From Nymphaea colorata (Eukaryota > Streptophyta > Magnoliopsida > Nymphaeales > Nymphaeaceae), in the NCBI RefSeq assembly GCF_008831285.2, contig NC_045146.1:15019289-15083288 (forward strand): a stretch of DNA of 64,000 bases. Direction: 5' to 3'. The translations under genes and the position numbers were made by a program. Positions 60,563-64,000 of this stretch are shown here, in pieces. The number at the start of each line of letters is the position of its first letter. The stretch's first letter is position 1. Below the pieces are notes generated by a model. The model did no database searches. It was given only the letters and a program-made list of their open reading frames with translations, and was not told where the DNA came from.

Positions 60563-63500
60563 AGACCCGTTGGGCTCGTCCTGACCCAAGGGGGGGTCGG
60601 GGCCCTGAGGTCTGTGGACCCCACGCCCCTCCACCTCGATCGTCCGATCCCTACGAAATAACGGTCAACGATGAGGGCGACGTTCAGAAGGGAGAAAGCC
60701 TTCACTGCAAGTGGACCAACGTCTTGTCTCTTTCAAGCTTTCCCTCCTCTTTCGCCTTTTTTTTTACTTCTTTGCAGCACACAAAGCTCATAATCGAGCG
60801 TGGTTAGCAGCCACCCATGCATGCACTTATTCAGGAAAGCAACTCAAAAGAGCTCATGTCTTCGTCAATGGCCCACGTATGCAGTTTTAATTGGCATTTT
60901 TAAAACCTGAAAATGTTTGTAGATATATAATCCTTTTAGTTTCAATGCATCATTCGATTTGTCCCTTCTCCTGTCTTAATCCATGCATGTCTGTCTTGAT
61001 CTCTAAATTACACGTATTGACTGAACGGGACGGTTGGACAACAGCAAAGTCACTCTTGGAGTAAAAGCAAGAACAGAAGCCAGGCATAGAAATCTTTCAC
61101 CAATAAAAAAACCCACAAGGTTTGCGTCTTTTCCTTCCTTCCTTCCCATAGTTGTTGTTCATCCTGTAAAATATGTGACAGTACTTCTTTATCCAAATGA
61201 ATGATGGGAGACGACAACGGAGTACTGTATGGTCGAGCTTTTTGAGTCGGCCAGCCAGTGAAATGAAGTAGCGCGCCTTCGCCTTAAGTGCGCAGCGCAT
61301 CATTTTATGATAAGTTTATCATATTTCAACTTTCCCCACAGTCAAAAATAAGTAGGTAGCCGAAAAACTAGACGGTAACTACACAGTCAATCGCGTGTTA
61401 GGCGTACCCCAACCGATGCATTGACTAACAACTGCATGATTCCTCCAAAATCTCGATTATCGAAGCACTAAAATCCGGTCTTCCACGACCAACGGTCCAT
61501 CCTTCCCTTGAGGTCCATGGCCGCATGACAGATCAACGTCAAACCAATTCCAGAAAACGCATACTAACCAGATTCTCGAATTCATTGCGGTGAGGTTTTT
61601 ATATACCAATGGCGCAGTATTCCCGATAAAATTACAACACCAAGTTCTGTGTCTATGTATTACAGTGGAGAAAGAACCGGCCGTTCATGACCGGCAGATT
61701 TAGAATAAGCCTGCCTGCGAGTTAACAGCTCTAGACCTAAAACCTAACTCTGTCTCTGTCTTTTTCCATCTTTAATACGCCGGAAAGTATGAAAACAGAA
61801 GGAAGGAACGAACAACAGGTCGCACTGTGCATATCAACCAGGCTCAGCTGCAGTAAAGTCGAGACAGAGGCAGAGAGAGTGCAGTGGAAGCGCAAGTGCA
61901 AGTGTGCCAGAGGAGGGAAGAAGGTAACAGTGAAGGAAGGAGTGACTTGCACGCCACAGTGAGCGCACATGGGAATGCAGACTAGACGTTATCCACGCGT
62001 CCTCACACCGGCGACTGTAGGGGACCATGCCTGTACGTCTCCCCCGCAAAGCACCAAATTAAAGTGTTCCTGTCAGAGCCCTTGGCGCATTGGCATCAGA
62101 CACGAAGAGAGAGGGCCGCCATTGCTCTCTCCCTCCTTCTTCTGTTTATACATTTATATATACGTTACTACCTACGTCTATGTATATATATTTATATATT
62201 TATATATACCTATATAAAGAGCATTTGTCAAATTTAGGACGCTGTTATTTATTGGAATACATTCGTTAAAGTGAAGCTGGTTTTATGCTTAGAAATTGAT
62301 CATTTGCATAGGCGTGTATATAATGTGAAGGAGCATAGGTTTATATGTGTGACGCTCACCATTAAAAGTGAATTAGGGACCCAATAAAAGTGGGTTTGAC
62401 GAACAGATGTAGCCACATGGTGCCAGGTAACCACATGAAAACACTAACTTGTGCGCCTTTGCATTATAGAAAGGACCATGTGCATGACAGTACTCAAAAC
62501 TAAGTCAGAAAGACAGATGTTATGCACTAAAGACTTTGTACCATGCGATGGACCTATGCATGCAACCACGTCTCCCATTGAAGGGGGGTAAACTTCCCAC
62601 TTTAGTATACTCCCTTCTGTTGCATTTGCCATACAGTGGAGCTGGAGATGAATATATGCTTAATGATGCGATCGATTTTCATCTTCATGGGAATTTAGGT
62701 CTGCCTTTTTAGTGTGGACAAAGCAACTCTCCATCAAATTCATTTCAAAAGATGTAAAGTTTCTCATGCATTGAAATAAAAGGAAGCTGCTTTGGGAGAG
62801 CTAGTAAACGTAAGCTTTGTATCCAAGGATATGGCTAGAGAGAGGAGTCTCCCTTTCTTAGTTACATGCAATGAAAATGAAAAAAATGAATGGCCTCTTC
62901 CTGGAGGATGCTACTAAACGATGACCATGCCTTCACATTCTTTGTCAACTCGTTGCTGCCCGACTGCCGATGCCGAATCTAGTGAAAGATAAATTTAAGT
63001 ACTGGAAGTTAAACTTTCGGTCGCAAACCTACCTTTTGTTCCAAACTCTGAGTAATTGCTTTGGACATTTCTATTCAAAAGTCTGCTTGGCTTTCAACTT
63101 GATTTGAAAAAAATGAGCCCTGCGTTTGTGAACTCCTTTGGCCGGACTCTAACTACAGCTGTTGTCAAATTGAAGACGTGTCATTTTCAAAAGTGTAGAA
63201 ATCAACTGTTCAATGTTATACTACGGCTTAAAGTTGAAAAAAGGAGAAGGCTTGTTCGCTTTGACAGGAAAAAAGCAGTTGTTCGCTTGCCATTTCGCCT
63301 TATTCGCCTGAGCTTTAACTTGAGGGAAGAAGTAAATTTACAGGTAATTTCCCATCCGAAATTAAGCTCCCTGTTTTAAGTTGTTACATGCATATTATTA
63401 GAGTCACAACAATTGAAAGGCTTTTGCTTCACTCCATTACATCTCATAACAACATAAGATACGACCTTTTGCTTGCAGTTTAAACTTATCTTCGATAAGT

Positions 63501-64000
63501 TTTATCGGCATAGCTTGACGCTTTTTTAAGGGTCAAAATGACTCCTTCGTTTCGAAAAAAACATAAATAATAATAATAATTCTTTCGTTTGCTTTGGGAG
63601 CGGAAAATCATGGTTAGAGATAAGTTCGAGTGGATTTTACAACCACCAAATGTGGAGATATTTAATTTTTACTCAACTGCAAATAGAACTCATAAGCAAA
63701 TCGCTGCGTTTTGTCGAACGGTTTGTTCAAACATAGCTAAAACATTTCCGTAGAAGTACATTTCGAAAACCAGGAAAGCCCACATTTCCTTTTTCTCGTT
63801 CGTGGATAGCTAGCTCATTTTCTTCGCATGCATCAGTAACCTCCCTTCCCGATTAGTTCTTCCTCGCTTTTCAGATCAACAGCGCATCGTTCTCGTTTCC
63901 TCGATCTCTTACTTTTAATGCGTTTTAATGCTCGCAAAAGTGTGTGCATGTGTGCATATAATTACGTATACGATTATCATGATAAATACGATTGCGGGTT

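Larger units (their letters stand above)
58816..64000. other. Upstream region of the HD-Zip I gene and spacer to the window end
   Basis: AT-rich to about 60140, including the dispersed repeat at 60011-60115; GC-rich from 60150 to 60680 with two G-boxes; then AT-rich again with short TA-type repeats near 62150-62215. Short frames at 61737-62049 and 63113-63379 (a basic peptide starting MSPAFVNSF) show no known domain. No complete gene is supported. Confidence 0.45.

Noticed and set aside
60259..60705. 148-residue minus-strand frame in the GC-rich patch
   Set aside because: Starts with GTG, Arg/Pro/Gly-rich without domains; GC-rich DNA has few stops, so the length is not informative.
61800..62100. 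Possible microRNA precursor or small gene
   Set aside because: I compared the sequence with common plant miRNA families from memory and found no convincing match or hairpin.
63056..63379. Basic 107-residue plus-strand frame
   Set aside because: Opens at TTG; the part from ATG 63116 has no recognisable domain, and no promoter or splice context supports it.
1..64000. CRISPR arrays, rRNA genes, bacterial operons, insertion sequences
   Set aside because: None seen; the intron-containing plant genes make these inappropriate for this window.

Overview
This is nuclear DNA from a flowering plant; I cannot name the species. The genes have many introns with GT..AG junctions, their closest relatives are plant families (a G-box bZIP factor, the chloroplast-movement J-protein JAC1, an ATN1-like Raf kinase, a plant DeSI-like thiol peptidase, an HD-Zip I factor), spacers and introns are AT-rich, and small DNA transposons (MITEs) and microsatellites are scattered throughout. 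No bacterial, organellar or viral operon is visible.

Layout. 1-5.35 kb, minus: a GBF-type bZIP gene, 3' end cut off by the window edge, with a 2.7-kb leader intron holding a hAT-like MITE. 5.4-5.8 kb: its upstream region, with a hexamer/C-G hybrid box, a telo-box and a broken coding-like stretch reading the other way. 5.8-11.3 kb: spacer with three G-boxes, a Tourist-like MITE and degenerate repeats. 11.3-20.5 kb, plus: JAC1, nine coding exons. 22.1-28.0 kb, minus: the Raf-like kinase, six coding exons and two upstream ORFs. 28.1-46.8 kb: a gene-poor block with a dead Copia fragment, local duplications and a 2.8-kb T-rich array repeating at about 0.7 kb. 46.9-51.5 kb, plus: the PPPDE/DeSI-like gene. 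51.5-57.5 kb: spacer. 57.5-58.8 kb, minus: the HD-Zip I gene with a TATA box. 58.8-64 kb: spacer with a GC-rich patch carrying two G-boxes.

The five genes are not an operon-like system. They share themes only loosely: GBF and HD-Zip I are DNA-binding regulators of light or ABA responses, JAC1 acts in blue-light chloroplast movement, and the kinase and DeSI protease are signalling or post-translational enzymes. Exon boundaries were worked out by hand from splice consensus, reading frame and family similarity; each coding model closes in frame. The most unusual items are the 0.7-kb T-strand-biased array, a MULE-like MITE family found in introns of two genes in opposite orientations, a start-overlapping uORF on the kinase, and G-box/hexamer sites upstream of the gene encoding a protein of the class that binds them. 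I did not find a clearly new biological system.
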